Shown: one piece after another, positions 25,507-33,422 of the stretch | How positions within the stretch are numbered: position 1 is the stretch's first letter | How the letters are laid out: each line of letters opens with the position of its first letter | From: JABSOG01 sp041583135 | GTDB taxonomy: Bacteria; Pseudomonadota; Gammaproteobacteria; Enterobacterales; Alteromonadaceae | Direction: 5' to 3' | Assembly (NCBI GenBank): GCA_041583135.1 | Contig: JBFHGJ010000023.1 | Location: forward strand, 1-61,762 | Length of the DNA: 61,762 bases | Notes under the pieces: model-generated | Told to the model about the DNA's origin: nothing | What the model saw: only the letters and a program-made list of their open reading frames with translations | The model's database searches: none | Position numbers and translations under genes: made by a program

Positions 25507-25722
25507 GAGAATACCTATTTGTTATGAGTGATTAATCGGCTGTGTTTGCTTTGTTGCCAGAACAAAGCGACAGTGCAGTCCTAACCATAGCCGATTGATG
25601 TGCGTTTGTAATGTGCAAAAACTGTAATGCTTTGTTATGGTTTTAGAGTCGAGCTGTCTTTATTATCGACGCTCGTCCGTTTCCCTTATCTATCGCCGAG
25701 TTGAGGTTGCAATCGTTTTATT

Positions 25723-26448
25723 ATGACAATGGCTAAGTCACCCAAATCTCGCGCAGCCGCCGTCTGCGATACCGGTTGCGTTCGCGCCCACAATGAAGAT
25801 GCCATTTATTGTGGAGATGACTTGTGGCTAATTGCCGATGGTATGGGCGGTCATGCCAGAGGTGAAGTCGCCAGTCGTTTGGCAATAGAAGCGGTGGTGC
25901 AAAACTTCAGTGCCAATGGTGATTTGTTATATGCCATCGAGCAGGCGCAAAAACAGATCCGCAGTGCTTGTGAGTTTAGTGTCGATAGTCGTTTTATGGG
26001 CACGACAATTGTGGCGTTATGCTGTCGTGGACTAAGCTATGAAATTGCGTGGGTCGGCGATAGCCGTGCCTACCTTTGGGATGTTGAAAACCAAACGCTC
26101 AGCCAGTTGACTCAGGATCATTCACTGGTGAGTGATATGGTCACCAAGGGGCTGCTCACCGATGAACAGGCCATGTCTCATCCCAAGCGCCATGTGCTGA
26201 CTCGCTGCTTAGGCAGTCATCGTTTGGGCAATACAGATATTGGTCACATTCAACGGATCTGGCAGCCGCAACAGCAGATACTGTTGTGCAGTGATGGCCT
26301 GAGTGATGCGTTGAGCGCGGCACAACTGGCCTTGGTGTTTACTGCACAAAAAGACAAGCCCAGTTTATTGCAAACGATGCTTGACTTGGTCAAAACGGCT
26401 GGCGGAGATGACAATATCAGCGCCATTTTAATTGACGCTATTGCTTAA
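25723..26448 (+). CDS. PP2C-family serine/threonine phosphatase
   Basis: A 241-residue cytosolic phosphatase. All motifs with the metal-binding aspartates are visible: VCDTGCVRAHNEDA, LIADGMGGHARGEVAS, GTTIVA, IAWVGDSRAYLW, LTQDHSLV, LLCSDGLSD and GGDDNISAIL. It dephosphorylates Ser/Thr in a Mn2+/Mg2+-dependent way. A paired serine/threonine kinase or type VI secretion genes are absent here, so the substrate is unknown. It overlaps the convergent S4 gene by 4 bp. Confidence 0.92.
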   Translation: MTMAKSPKSRAAAVCDTGCVRAHNEDAIYCGDDLWLIADGMGGHARGEVASRLAIEAVVQNFSANGDLLYAIEQAQKQIRSACEFSVDSRFMGTTIVALCCRGLSYEIAWVGDSRAYLWDVENQTLSQLTQDHSLVSDMVTKGLLTDEQAMSHPKRHVLTRCLGSHRLGNTDIGHIQRIWQPQQQILLCSDGLSDALSAAQLALVFTAQKDKPSLLQTMLDLVKTAGGDDNISAILIDAIA

Positions 26449-26759
26449 AATTTAATGGCGCTGCGTTTTTTCGCTTTAGGCTTTGCGGTGGCGCTTTGGC
26501 GGACCGGTTGACTCTCAGCTTTGTCCATATCTGCCGACGCTGCCCCCGGGGCTAGGACGATTTGATAATCTTCGCCGTTAAAGCTGAGGATGTCCCCGGC
26601 ATAAATCTTTTTGCGCTTTTGTGTGACCACCTGTTCATTGACGCTGACCCAGCCTTCGACAATCGCGATTTTGGCTTCGCCGCCACCATCAACCAGGCAT
26701 TCAAACTTAAGGATCTTGTAAAGTTCAACGGGTTCGTGGGCGAGGGTGATCTGCTGCAT
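26445..26759 (-). CDS. S4-domain RNA-binding protein (YbcJ-like)
   Basis: A 104-residue protein. Residues 1-70 form an S4 domain (LYKILKFECLVDGGGEAKIA, then VEGWVSVNEQVVTQKRKKIYAGD), close to YbcJ/RqcP-like small S4 proteins. A basic lysine-rich tail (KPKAKKRSAIKF) extends beyond the usual length and would add RNA affinity. Role: RNA or ribosome binding; the exact target is not known. It is convergent with the phosphatase gene. Confidence 0.82.
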   Translation of the reverse strand: MQQITLAHEPVELYKILKFECLVDGGGEAKIAIVEGWVSVNEQVVTQKRKKIYAGDILSFNGEDYQIVLAPGAASADMDKAESQPVRQSATAKPKAKKRSAIKF

Positions 26760-27115
26760 GGGGTTTCCTTAATCAAGTGGCTCCTGCCATTGTCGATAAG
26801 CGTAAGCCAAATAACAAGTGTTGATTGTAAGATATTTCTTAAAATCGTACTCACAAAAGCCCACAAAGTGAATATTGATAATGGTAGATGCTTGTTTCTA
26901 ATTTGGTTTTTAATGAGGACCCATAATTGAGGTGAGTTCAATGAATAGAGATTGCATAAAAAAACATCAATGTGTGCCACACTTATAACTGGTGGCATCT
27001 AATGGCCCGGCGATAATGAAATTGATACCGTTAACCCAATAAAGCCGGATCGAAACAAGTCTTGGTAGTCGCACCAAGTATAAATGAACAGCCGCCTAAG
27101 TACAGGTGAAGTAAA
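26760..27115. other. non-coding region between divergent genes
   Basis: The 356 bases hold no convincing gene. A CTTGGT-N6-ACCAAG inverted repeat lies at 27061-27078, followed at once by TATAAA, which could be an operator overlapping a promoter of the downstream Cys-cluster protein. A GGTGAAG site precedes the ATG at 27116. Confidence 0.3.
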
Positions 27116-28048
27116 ATGACAAAGCAAATTGATTTATTGTTTGTTCCTGATGGTTGTTCGCCAGAATGCCCAATTCTGCATACAGCACAAATTGCAGCAT
27201 TGACCATGGTGGCTGAATCGCAGTCATTGTTTCAAGGCTTTTTAAAATGTCTCGATAAGATGCAGCCGACGTTTCACCTTGACCCTAATGAAACCAAAGG
27301 GGCCAGTATGGTGGAATATTTTACCCAGCGCCTTGATGGCACTTTGGTTGGCTTGTTTCATGAAGGAGGCGCTTTGTGTCATCGGTTGAATTGCACCAGC
27401 TGTGCGTTTAGAGATACCTGCCCTTCACAGCAGGCATCAGACCAGTCTTCAGATGGGTCTTTAAGTGAAAGTGCCGTTGTGGAGAGAATGGAGCTGGTGG
27501 ATAAGTCGTTGTATGAAAATGCCGTCGGCTATAACGCTCAGCTGCAAAGCCATTGCCAAGAGCTTGAAGAACAGGTGGAAAAGCTACTGGGTGAACTGGC
27601 TAAGCGCCGTACGCAATATGATAATCGCATCTTGATCCAAATCTTTGAAGATCAATACAACGCCAACCTCAGTGAAGAAGAACAGGGAAGCTTTTTCGAT
27701 ATCGTACCAAGGGAGCGGTTACAGGATTTTATTCCCTTTGTGCGCAATATTGTCTTGGGCCCGGCCATTGCCAAGAAATTTGACGAGCAAGTTGAGATGG
27801 TCATTGAGCAGTATAAGGATGAGCATGGGCACATTCCGGTGGGTCGTTGGGAAGCGGTTTTGGATGATGCGAAGATCCGCCGGATCATGGATAGAACCAG
27901 TGCCATTTTGTATGAGCGCTCGCAACACAAAGAGAGCTTTCACATGCTGATCCGTCGCAAAAGCCCGGTGAGTTTACAAAAACAAGGTGAGCTGATCCGG
28001 CTGTTCCAAAGCTTAGGTGTGCAACACGAGCTTGATTTGACCGGTTGA
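27116..28048 (+). CDS. cytosolic protein with Cys cluster and coiled coil, function unknown
   Basis: A 310-residue protein that I do not recognise. The N-terminal third has a short Cys cluster, C-x4-C-x2-C-x5-C (CHRLNCTSCAFRDTC, about residues 89-103), which could bind zinc or an iron-sulfur centre. Residues about 125-165 form a coiled coil (QLQSHCQELEEQVEKLLGEL). The C-terminal half is alpha-helical and acidic (VEMVIEQYKDEHGHIPVGRW). No signal peptide or membrane segment. It is monocistronic and followed by a weak hairpin before the convergent cpxA. Confidence 0.7.
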   Translation: MTKQIDLLFVPDGCSPECPILHTAQIAALTMVAESQSLFQGFLKCLDKMQPTFHLDPNETKGASMVEYFTQRLDGTLVGLFHEGGALCHRLNCTSCAFRDTCPSQQASDQSSDGSLSESAVVERMELVDKSLYENAVGYNAQLQSHCQELEEQVEKLLGELAKRRTQYDNRILIQIFEDQYNANLSEEEQGSFFDIVPRERLQDFIPFVRNIVLGPAIAKKFDEQVEMVIEQYKDEHGHIPVGRWEAVLDDAKIRRIMDRTSAILYERSQHKESFHMLIRRKSPVSLQKQGELIRLFQSLGVQHELDLTG

Positions 28049-28056
28049 TAGCATGG

Positions 28057-28075
28057 GGGCCAATCAAACTGGCCC
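28057..28075. terminator. short hairpin between convergent genes
   Basis: GGGCCA (28057-28062) and TGGCCC (28070-28075) form a 6-bp stem with a 7-base loop between the stop of the Cys-cluster gene and the end of cpxA. There is no T run, so terminator function on either strand is uncertain. Confidence 0.4.
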
Positions 28076-28085
28076 TGCTCTGTCA

Positions 28086-29495
28086 TTAAGATGCAATGGG
28101 CAAGGTAATGACGATCTCTAGGCCCTTTTCCGGGTGGTTTTGCGCATAAATGTTGCCACCGTGAGAGCGAATGGCCTTATCGGCGATGGCCAGCCCTAGC
28201 CCTGTGCCGCCGGAGCTACGTTGACGCGAGTCCGATACCCGGTAAAACGGCTCAAACAGCTGGCCTAGCGATGAAACCGGCACGCCGGGCCCGTGATCTC
28301 TGACCACCACTTTGGCATTGTTACCCTCGGCGCTGAGGCTAAGCACCACCTCAGTGCCGACGTCTGTGTATTTCACCGCATTTCTGATGACATTTTCAAA
28401 AGCGCTGGCGAGCAAGGTTTGATCGCCACATACACTGAGCTCTTGGTTTTGCTCAAGTACAATCGACTTATCGGCATTTTTGGCTTCAAAGCCAGCATCC
28501 TTAAGTAGCACCTTGAGCATCGAATTGAGCGACAATGGCTGCTTCTCAATGTTTTGCAGCTGGGTTTCCAGCCTTGATAGCCGTAATACATCACCTATCA
28601 TGGCATCAAGCCGACTAGCCTCTAGCTCGATGCGTTGTAGGTGCCTTGGCAGATCTTCACTCCCTGCGGTGCTTGAGGTTTGTTGCGCCAAGCCGAGCGC
28701 AATTTGCAACCTTGCCAGTGGCGAGCGCAGCTCATGAGAGACATCGCCAAGCAGCCTTTTTTGTGCGGTCAAAAGCCCTGATATTTTCACCGCCATATGG
28801 TCAAAGTCTCGGCCCAACTCGCCAAGTTCATCGTTGCGCTGAGCCACGCCGTTGGCGCGCGTATCGAGGCAGCCCTCGGCCAAAGAGCGATGAGCGTTAC
28901 GTAACTTGCGGATGGGGTTAACCAAGGAGGTTGCAATAAAATAACTCAAAAACGCCGAAATGGTTAACGGCAGTCCCAAACGCAGCCACGCCGGTAGGCG
29001 TTTAAAGCGGCCAATAGCATGCACTCTGTAAGGGTAGAGCGAAAATACCTGATAGGACTTATCGTTATCGAGCAAAGTAAAAGGGCCGTAACTGATGATG
29101 TCGTTTTGTACCATAGATACCGGTTGAGGGCTGTCGATGGCCAGTCTCGATGGGTCAAAATCCGGTGGCAGTCGCTTAGAGCTTTTGAGTGCACCTGACT
29201 CATCGAAGTAAACAAATAGATGGTTGCGACTGAGGCGCGGCGAGGCAATCAACTGGTCAAAGATAATGGTGTCACCGCGCTCTTGGCGCATCATTAAATG
29301 CTCTTCTAATGAACGCATTAGGGCAAAAACGTGGGGCGGCACCGACTTTTCCCGCTCATCAGGTTCAAGATTGTGAATGATCACCAGCATCGACACTACG
29401 GTTAAGGCAAACAGCAGCCAAAACCCCATGAAAATTTTACCCGCCAAATGATTGAACGGGTTGAGCCTTTTAAGCCAAGCGCGGGTAGGGATCAT
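28086..29495 (-). CDS. cpxA: envelope-stress sensor histidine kinase CpxA
   Basis: A 469-residue inner-membrane kinase. Two membrane helices (KIFMGFWLLFALTVVSMLVII; LGLPLTISAFLSYFIATSLV) flank a periplasmic sensor of about 130 residues. A HAMP linker, HisKA (LGDVSHELRSPLARLQIA) and HATPase (VIRNAVKYTD, DHGPGVP, GGTGLGLAIADK) follow. The HELRSPLARLQ motif is typical of CpxA. The start shares one base with the cpxR stop (TGATG), so translation is coupled. It senses misfolded envelope proteins together with CpxP. Confidence 0.92.
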   Translation of the reverse strand: MIPTRAWLKRLNPFNHLAGKIFMGFWLLFALTVVSMLVIIHNLEPDEREKSVPPHVFALMRSLEEHLMMRQERGDTIIFDQLIASPRLSRNHLFVYFDESGALKSSKRLPPDFDPSRLAIDSPQPVSMVQNDIISYGPFTLLDNDKSYQVFSLYPYRVHAIGRFKRLPAWLRLGLPLTISAFLSYFIATSLVNPIRKLRNAHRSLAEGCLDTRANGVAQRNDELGELGRDFDHMAVKISGLLTAQKRLLGDVSHELRSPLARLQIALGLAQQTSSTAGSEDLPRHLQRIELEASRLDAMIGDVLRLSRLETQLQNIEKQPLSLNSMLKVLLKDAGFEAKNADKSIVLEQNQELSVCGDQTLLASAFENVIRNAVKYTDVGTEVVLSLSAEGNNAKVVVRDHGPGVPVSSLGQLFEPFYRVSDSRQRSSGGTGLGLAIADKAIRSHGGNIYAQNHPEKGLEIVITLPIAS

Positions 29496-30190
29496 CAGTT
29501 TTGCCCCTTAATGAAAATATAGCCTGCACCGCGCACGGTTTTGAGCTTGTCGTCACTGCTGTGTTTTTGCAGTTTTTTACGAATATTGCTCAAATGCATG
29601 TCGATACTGCGGTCAAAGGGGGCGAGTTTGCGCCCCAAAACCTCTTGGCTGATGGTTTCTTTCGAGACTATTTCGCCGGGGTTGCTCATCAGCAGGTGTA
29701 GCATCTGAAACTCGGTGCCGGTCAAGGGCACTTCTTCGTTGTTGCAGCTGACTTGGCGATTGGCGAGATTGAGTTTAACGCCGTTGAGTTCTAAATCGTT
29801 GTGATGCTGCACCGATTGAATATGTTCAATACGACGGGTAATGGCTTTAATACGGGCAACCAATTCGCGGTGATTGAAAGGTTTGGGTAAATAATCGTCG
29901 GCGCCGAGTTCAAGACCAAAGATGCGGTCAAAGTCATCACCACGGGCGGTAAGCATCAGCACTGGGGTTTTGTTGTTGATGCGCAATTGCTTAAGCACTT
30001 CAAAACCGTCCATTTTCGGCAACATCACATCAAGTAAAATAAGATCATACTGCCTTGCGCCAGCCATCTTGAGTCCTTTTTCACCATCATCGGCGATGGT
30101 GACTGCAAACCCTTGAGCACTGAGATACTCATTCAACAGTTCAGTCAATTCGTGGTCATCATCTACCAACAACAGATTATAGTCGCTCAT
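29495..30190 (-). CDS. cpxR: envelope-stress response regulator CpxR
   Basis: A 231-residue OmpR-family regulator: LLLVDDDHELTELLNEYL, phospho-acceptor in LILLDVMLPKMDG, and a winged helix (TGTEFQMLHLLMSNPG, SIDMHLSNIRKKL). The start ATG at 30190 is chosen by family length; an in-frame ATG 11 codons earlier is less likely. It is divergent from cpxP with CpxR-like boxes between them, which implies autoregulation. Confidence 0.93.
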   Translation of the reverse strand: MSDYNLLLVDDDHELTELLNEYLSAQGFAVTIADDGEKGLKMAGARQYDLILLDVMLPKMDGFEVLKQLRINNKTPVLMLTARGDDFDRIFGLELGADDYLPKPFNHRELVARIKAITRRIEHIQSVQHHNDLELNGVKLNLANRQVSCNNEEVPLTGTEFQMLHLLMSNPGEIVSKETISQEVLGRKLAPFDRSIDMHLSNIRKKLQKHSSDDKLKTVRGAGYIFIKGQN

Positions 30191-30247
30191 GGCCGCCTCG
30201 CTCAGTGGGTTGTCTAAGCCCAATGTTATCGCGCAGGTGTCGCCTTT

Positions 30248-30271
30248 TGTAAAGCTTTACACAATCTTTAC
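30248..30271. promoter_or_regulatory. CpxR box between cpxR and cpxP
   Basis: TTTAC (30256-30260) and TTTAC (30267-30271) are separated by 6 bases, the reverse complement of the CpxR consensus GTAAA-N5/6-GTAAA. The first overlaps a TGTAAAGCTTTACA palindrome (30248-30261). The site lies between the two divergent starts and about 70 bases before the cpxP ATG. Confidence 0.75.
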
Positions 30272-30341
30272 ACTGCCTTTTCGTTACTTTGCATTGCAGT
30301 TGATAAGCTTACTTCAAGCGTTAACTCACAGGAGCAACACA

Positions 30342-30824
30342 ATGAAAAAGATGATCACTATCGCAGGTTTGGCATTGGCATTAACCGTCGGCGCAGGCGC
30401 CATGGCACAAGGCGGTCATGGTGAAGGGCATCATGGACCGCGAGGTCATGGCATGGGTCACCACATGATGGAACGAATGTTCTCTAAACTGGACTTAAGC
30501 GAACAGCAGCAAGAAGAAGTCAAAGGTATTTTGACCAATTTTAAAAATCAAATGAAAGACAAAAGAACCGAGCGCTTTGCCTTTAAAGATCAAATCAAAG
30601 CCTTGGTACAAAGTGAAACTTTTGACGAAGCTGCGGTCAGAGCACTGATTGAATCAAAGCAGGCGCAACGATTGGAGGCGCAAGTGGCCAAGGCGCGAAT
30701 GAAAAACCAGATCTGGAACGTACTCAATGCAGAGCAACAGGTTCAGTTAAATGAGATGATGGAAAACGCTCATCAAAAAGGCCGTCGCGTAATGCGTCGT
30801 ATGATTGACGAAACCGACGATTAA
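30342..30824 (+). CDS. cpxP: periplasmic CpxP/Spy-family chaperone
   Basis: A 160-residue periplasmic protein. The ATG at 30342 follows AGGAG and begins a signal peptide (MITIAGLALALTVGAGAMA). The mature N-terminus is rich in His and Gly (HGEGHHGPRGHGMGHH), a metal-binding stretch also seen in some Spy/CpxP proteins. The two LTxxQ-type segments appear as LDLSEQQQEEVK and LNAEQQVQL. CpxP restrains CpxA and helps degrade or chaperone misfolded proteins. It is convergent with the next gene by 4 bp. Confidence 0.9.
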   Translation: MKKMITIAGLALALTVGAGAMAQGGHGEGHHGPRGHGMGHHMMERMFSKLDLSEQQQEEVKGILTNFKNQMKDKRTERFAFKDQIKALVQSETFDEAAVRALIESKQAQRLEAQVAKARMKNQIWNVLNAEQQVQLNEMMENAHQKGRRVMRRMIDETDD

Positions 30825-31378
30825 TCGGCGAGATCAGGCCCAGTCCCTTTTGGTGGCTTGGGCCCCAAGATCTTTTTAAGCCATTTGTCCGGAAAGGTCG
30901 AGCCTAGTGCTTCTAAGCGCTTAAGTGATTCGGCGGGCCAGACCACTTGGCGGTCGTAATCGCCAGCGCTGTGGGCTATCTCTTGGGGTAAGTCAACCCA
31001 AGGTAATTTGGCCTTGATATGTAAATGAAAGGCAGGGGGGAAAGCCTGCGGCTCATCTAAAGTGCCTAAATTGACATAGCTGACGGCATCGCCAAACTCC
31101 AATAAATGCACCCACAACAACGTTTTACACACAGGACAGCAGCAGATCTTCTCACCGGCATGATCATTTGAGGGGATTCTCACCGGTTGTGGTCGGCCTT
31201 TGAGCAACTGAATTTTGCTGCTTTCGATGATGGCATGAGCGCCGTAGACGCTGCCGCTCAGTTTGCGACAGCGAGGACAGTGACAGCATTGCACAAACAG
31301 AGGTTCATCGGTTAACACAAAACGTAAATTGCCACACACGCAGCCACCTTGCACACAAAAATCATGTTGATGGCTCAT
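30821..31378 (-). CDS. GFA (CENP-V/formaldehyde-activating) family zinc protein
   Basis: A 185-residue protein with the Cys-rich zinc motifs of the GFA fold: GGCVCGNLRF, CCHCPRCRKLSGS and CCCPVCKTLLW. Family members bind glutathione adducts or metal; the enzyme activity of this subgroup is not established. The C-terminus beyond about 135 (YDRQVVWPAESLKRLEALG) is an extension shared with larger GFA proteins. Cytosolic. No formaldehyde-detoxification partner genes lie nearby. Confidence 0.8.
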   Translation of the reverse strand: MSHQHDFCVQGGCVCGNLRFVLTDEPLFVQCCHCPRCRKLSGSVYGAHAIIESSKIQLLKGRPQPVRIPSNDHAGEKICCCPVCKTLLWVHLLEFGDAVSYVNLGTLDEPQAFPPAFHLHIKAKLPWVDLPQEIAHSAGDYDRQVVWPAESLKRLEALGSTFPDKWLKKILGPKPPKGTGPDLAD

Positions 31379-31817
31379 ATGATTGCCTTAAAAAATGCCT
31401 GATACAGGCTATTATAGTTGCAATTGCACCTTAGTGCCCAAAAACCGAATGCCGGTTATTTACATCTGGTTACACAACGCTACAAATTCTCCCTGTATTC
31501 ATCGTCTGTCGATAGTCTAAGATTTGTGCAATGGCAAACTTTTTGTGCAAACAACGAGGCAACATCCAACTAGTTTTCATCCGGAATTTATCATCCATGA
31601 TAATTTCCTAGACCGCTGACGTCGAACGCTCTTGTACATCCATGTACTTGCGTCATTAGTGCCTCCTGCACGTCAAGCAAGTTCGACTCTCGCTTACATT
31701 TCAACAAGTTGAAATGGCGGTAAATCCATTTACCGCACAGCTAGTGCCCTGCAACACCTATTTCCGGACGGGCACTAACTAAAAACAACGCAATAGTTCA
31801 GAAAAACAGGTGGTATT
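31379..31817. other. non-coding region with hairpin array
   Basis: This 439-bp stretch carries no gene. Its second half (about 31583-31777) is filled by consecutive hairpins, described separately. The first part is AT-rich, with no clear motif. A CAGGTGG site precedes the ATG of the downstream gene. Confidence 0.5.
31583..31777. repeat. array of five hairpin-forming palindromes
   Basis: Successive inverted repeats: 31583-31608 (12-bp arms, one mismatch, CC loop); 31621-31687 (outer GTCGAAC/GTTCGAC enclosing GTACATCCATGTAC at 31634-31647 and a GTGC/GCAC pair); 31698-31715 (ATTTCAAC-AA-GTTGAAAT); 31717-31736 (GCGGTAAAT-CC-ATTTACCGC); 31742-31777 (TAGTGCCC/GGGCACTA). Several share a two-base loop and a CATCCATG-like core. 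This looks like a composite of short palindromic intergenic repeats of the kind common in Alteromonadales. Confidence 0.7.
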
Positions 31818-32300
31818 ATGGACACAGTAGCGAAATTTAACCTTTTGGACGACAGTTCCGGCAGTCATAGCCCGGCAGGTCAGCAACGTCAAACCCAGCA
31901 ACCTTCAATCTTAGCGAAAGATGTGGTCAGCTTTAACAACGCCACAAATAATCAATACGATATTAAAGAACCGTGTGACGAATCTCTCGCAGCGCTTGAA
32001 CCTTTGGATTTAACCCTGGATATGCTGTTAAGTGCCCAACTCGATGCTCATCAACAGTATCAACTCGATAAATTACACCGTCAGATTGCTCACTGGGTAT
32101 TTAGCGACAAGCGCAGTGCGGCGACGGAGCAACGTATCGAGCAGGCATTTGACCAAGTCGATGCCTTGATGACGCACGCGTATCAAAGCCTTGGTACGAC
32201 TGAAAAAGCCAAAGTCGATGCGGTGCAGGCCAAGATTGATGCGTGGTATCAGGGAGAGTCTGAGCTGGTAAATCCCGAGCTTGGCTTTTATCCGGTTTAA
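31818..32300 (+). CDS. hypothetical acidic cytosolic protein
   Basis: A 160-residue protein I do not recognise. The first about 60 residues are polar and probably disordered (SGSHSPAGQQRQTQQPS), and the rest is helical (LTLDMLLSAQLDAHQQYQLDKL; IEQAFDQVDALMTHAYQSLG). No signal peptide, membrane helix or known motif. A CAGGTGG site lies before the ATG. It precedes the GTPase gene by 62 bp and may be co-transcribed. Confidence 0.65.
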   Translation: MDTVAKFNLLDDSSGSHSPAGQQRQTQQPSILAKDVVSFNNATNNQYDIKEPCDESLAALEPLDLTLDMLLSAQLDAHQQYQLDKLHRQIAHWVFSDKRSAATEQRIEQAFDQVDALMTHAYQSLGTTEKAKVDAVQAKIDAWYQGESELVNPELGFYPV

Positions 32301-32362
32301 ATTGTGCCTTGGGAGCGGTAAACTAGCGCCCCTAAATAAAGAGTTTGTAAGGCGCAATCATT

Positions 32363-33235
32363 ATGGCAATTAACTGGTTTCCGGGGCACATGTTCAAGGC
32401 TAAGAAAGAAATAGCCAAGATCATGGGGCAGGTAGACTTAATCATCGAAGTGCTGGATGCCCGTATTCCGTTTAGCTCAGAGAACCCAATGGTGCCTCAG
32501 TTGCGCGGTAACACCCCCTGTTTGAAGGTGCTCAACAAGTCGGATCTGGCCGATCCGGCCATCACTGAGTTGTGGATGGAGCACCTGCAAAGCATGGAGG
32601 GCATAAGTGCTATTGCTCTGACACAAAAAGAACCGGCCAAGGTGCGCACTATTTTGTCGATGTGCGAAAAAATGGTGCCTGAGCGCAATTTAGAGCTTAA
32701 ACCTTTAAGGGCACTGATTTTGGGCATTCCCAATGTTGGCAAATCGACCTTGATCAATACCCTGGCGGGGCGCATCATCGCCAAAACCGGCAATGAGCCG
32801 GCTGTGACCAAAGCACAGCAGCGGATCAAACTGCCGAACAACATCACCTTGCACGATACCCCGGGCTTTTTATGGCCAAAACTTGAGCCGGAACAGTGTG
32901 GTTATCGCCTTGCCGTCACCGGTGCGATAAAAGACACAGTGGTTGAATACGAAGATGTTGCAATGTTTCTTGCAGAATACCTGTTGTCGGCCTATCCTGA
33001 GGAACTAGTTGAACGTTATGGTTTAGATGAAGTGCCGGGCAGTGATATTGAAGTGCTCGATGCCATTGGTGCCAAGCGGGGTTGTATGCGCAAAGGCGGC
33101 ATGGCTAACTTACATAAGGTATCAGAGATTTTGCTGCACGAGTTTCGTGCTGGGGCCTTAGGTCGAATGACGTTGGAAACCCCTGAAATGGTGAAAGCGG
33201 AAGCGGTCGAAGACGAAGTTGTAAATGAAAGTTAA
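32363..33235 (+). CDS. ylqF: circularly permuted ribosome-biogenesis GTPase (YlqF/RbgA family)
   Basis: A 290-residue GTPase with permuted motif order: G4 (NKSD in LKVLNKSDLAD) precedes G1 (GIPNVGKST), then G3 (DTPGF). The start AINWFPGHMFKAKKEI and the C-terminal domain match RbgA/YlqF. In other bacteria RbgA acts in late 50S assembly. The role of the gammaproteobacterial homolog is inferred from the family. A small AAGG site precedes the ATG. Confidence 0.9.
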   Translation: MAINWFPGHMFKAKKEIAKIMGQVDLIIEVLDARIPFSSENPMVPQLRGNTPCLKVLNKSDLADPAITELWMEHLQSMEGISAIALTQKEPAKVRTILSMCEKMVPERNLELKPLRALILGIPNVGKSTLINTLAGRIIAKTGNEPAVTKAQQRIKLPNNITLHDTPGFLWPKLEPEQCGYRLAVTGAIKDTVVEYEDVAMFLAEYLLSAYPEELVERYGLDEVPGSDIEVLDAIGAKRGCMRKGGMANLHKVSEILLHEFRAGALGRMTLETPEMVKAEAVEDEVVNES

Positions 33236-33422
33236 AACCACCGATTTTTTTGTAAAAATATTGGTGAATATTTGTTCGAATTATAGACATATATTTTCAA
33301 GTTGTTAAACTTGTGGGCAGGCTGGCAACAAAGCTGTTTTTATGGCCGTTTTTTAATCGCTGCTGTCGTCGTTGATGGTCGATTAATAATAACAATTATT
33401 GGCAAATCCAGGTGCAGAGTCA

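Noticed and set aside
31681..31690. A GTTCGACTCT string resembling a tRNA T-arm
   Set aside because: It is part of a longer palindrome with GTCGAAC at 31621; no acceptor stem, anticodon arm or CCA context fits.
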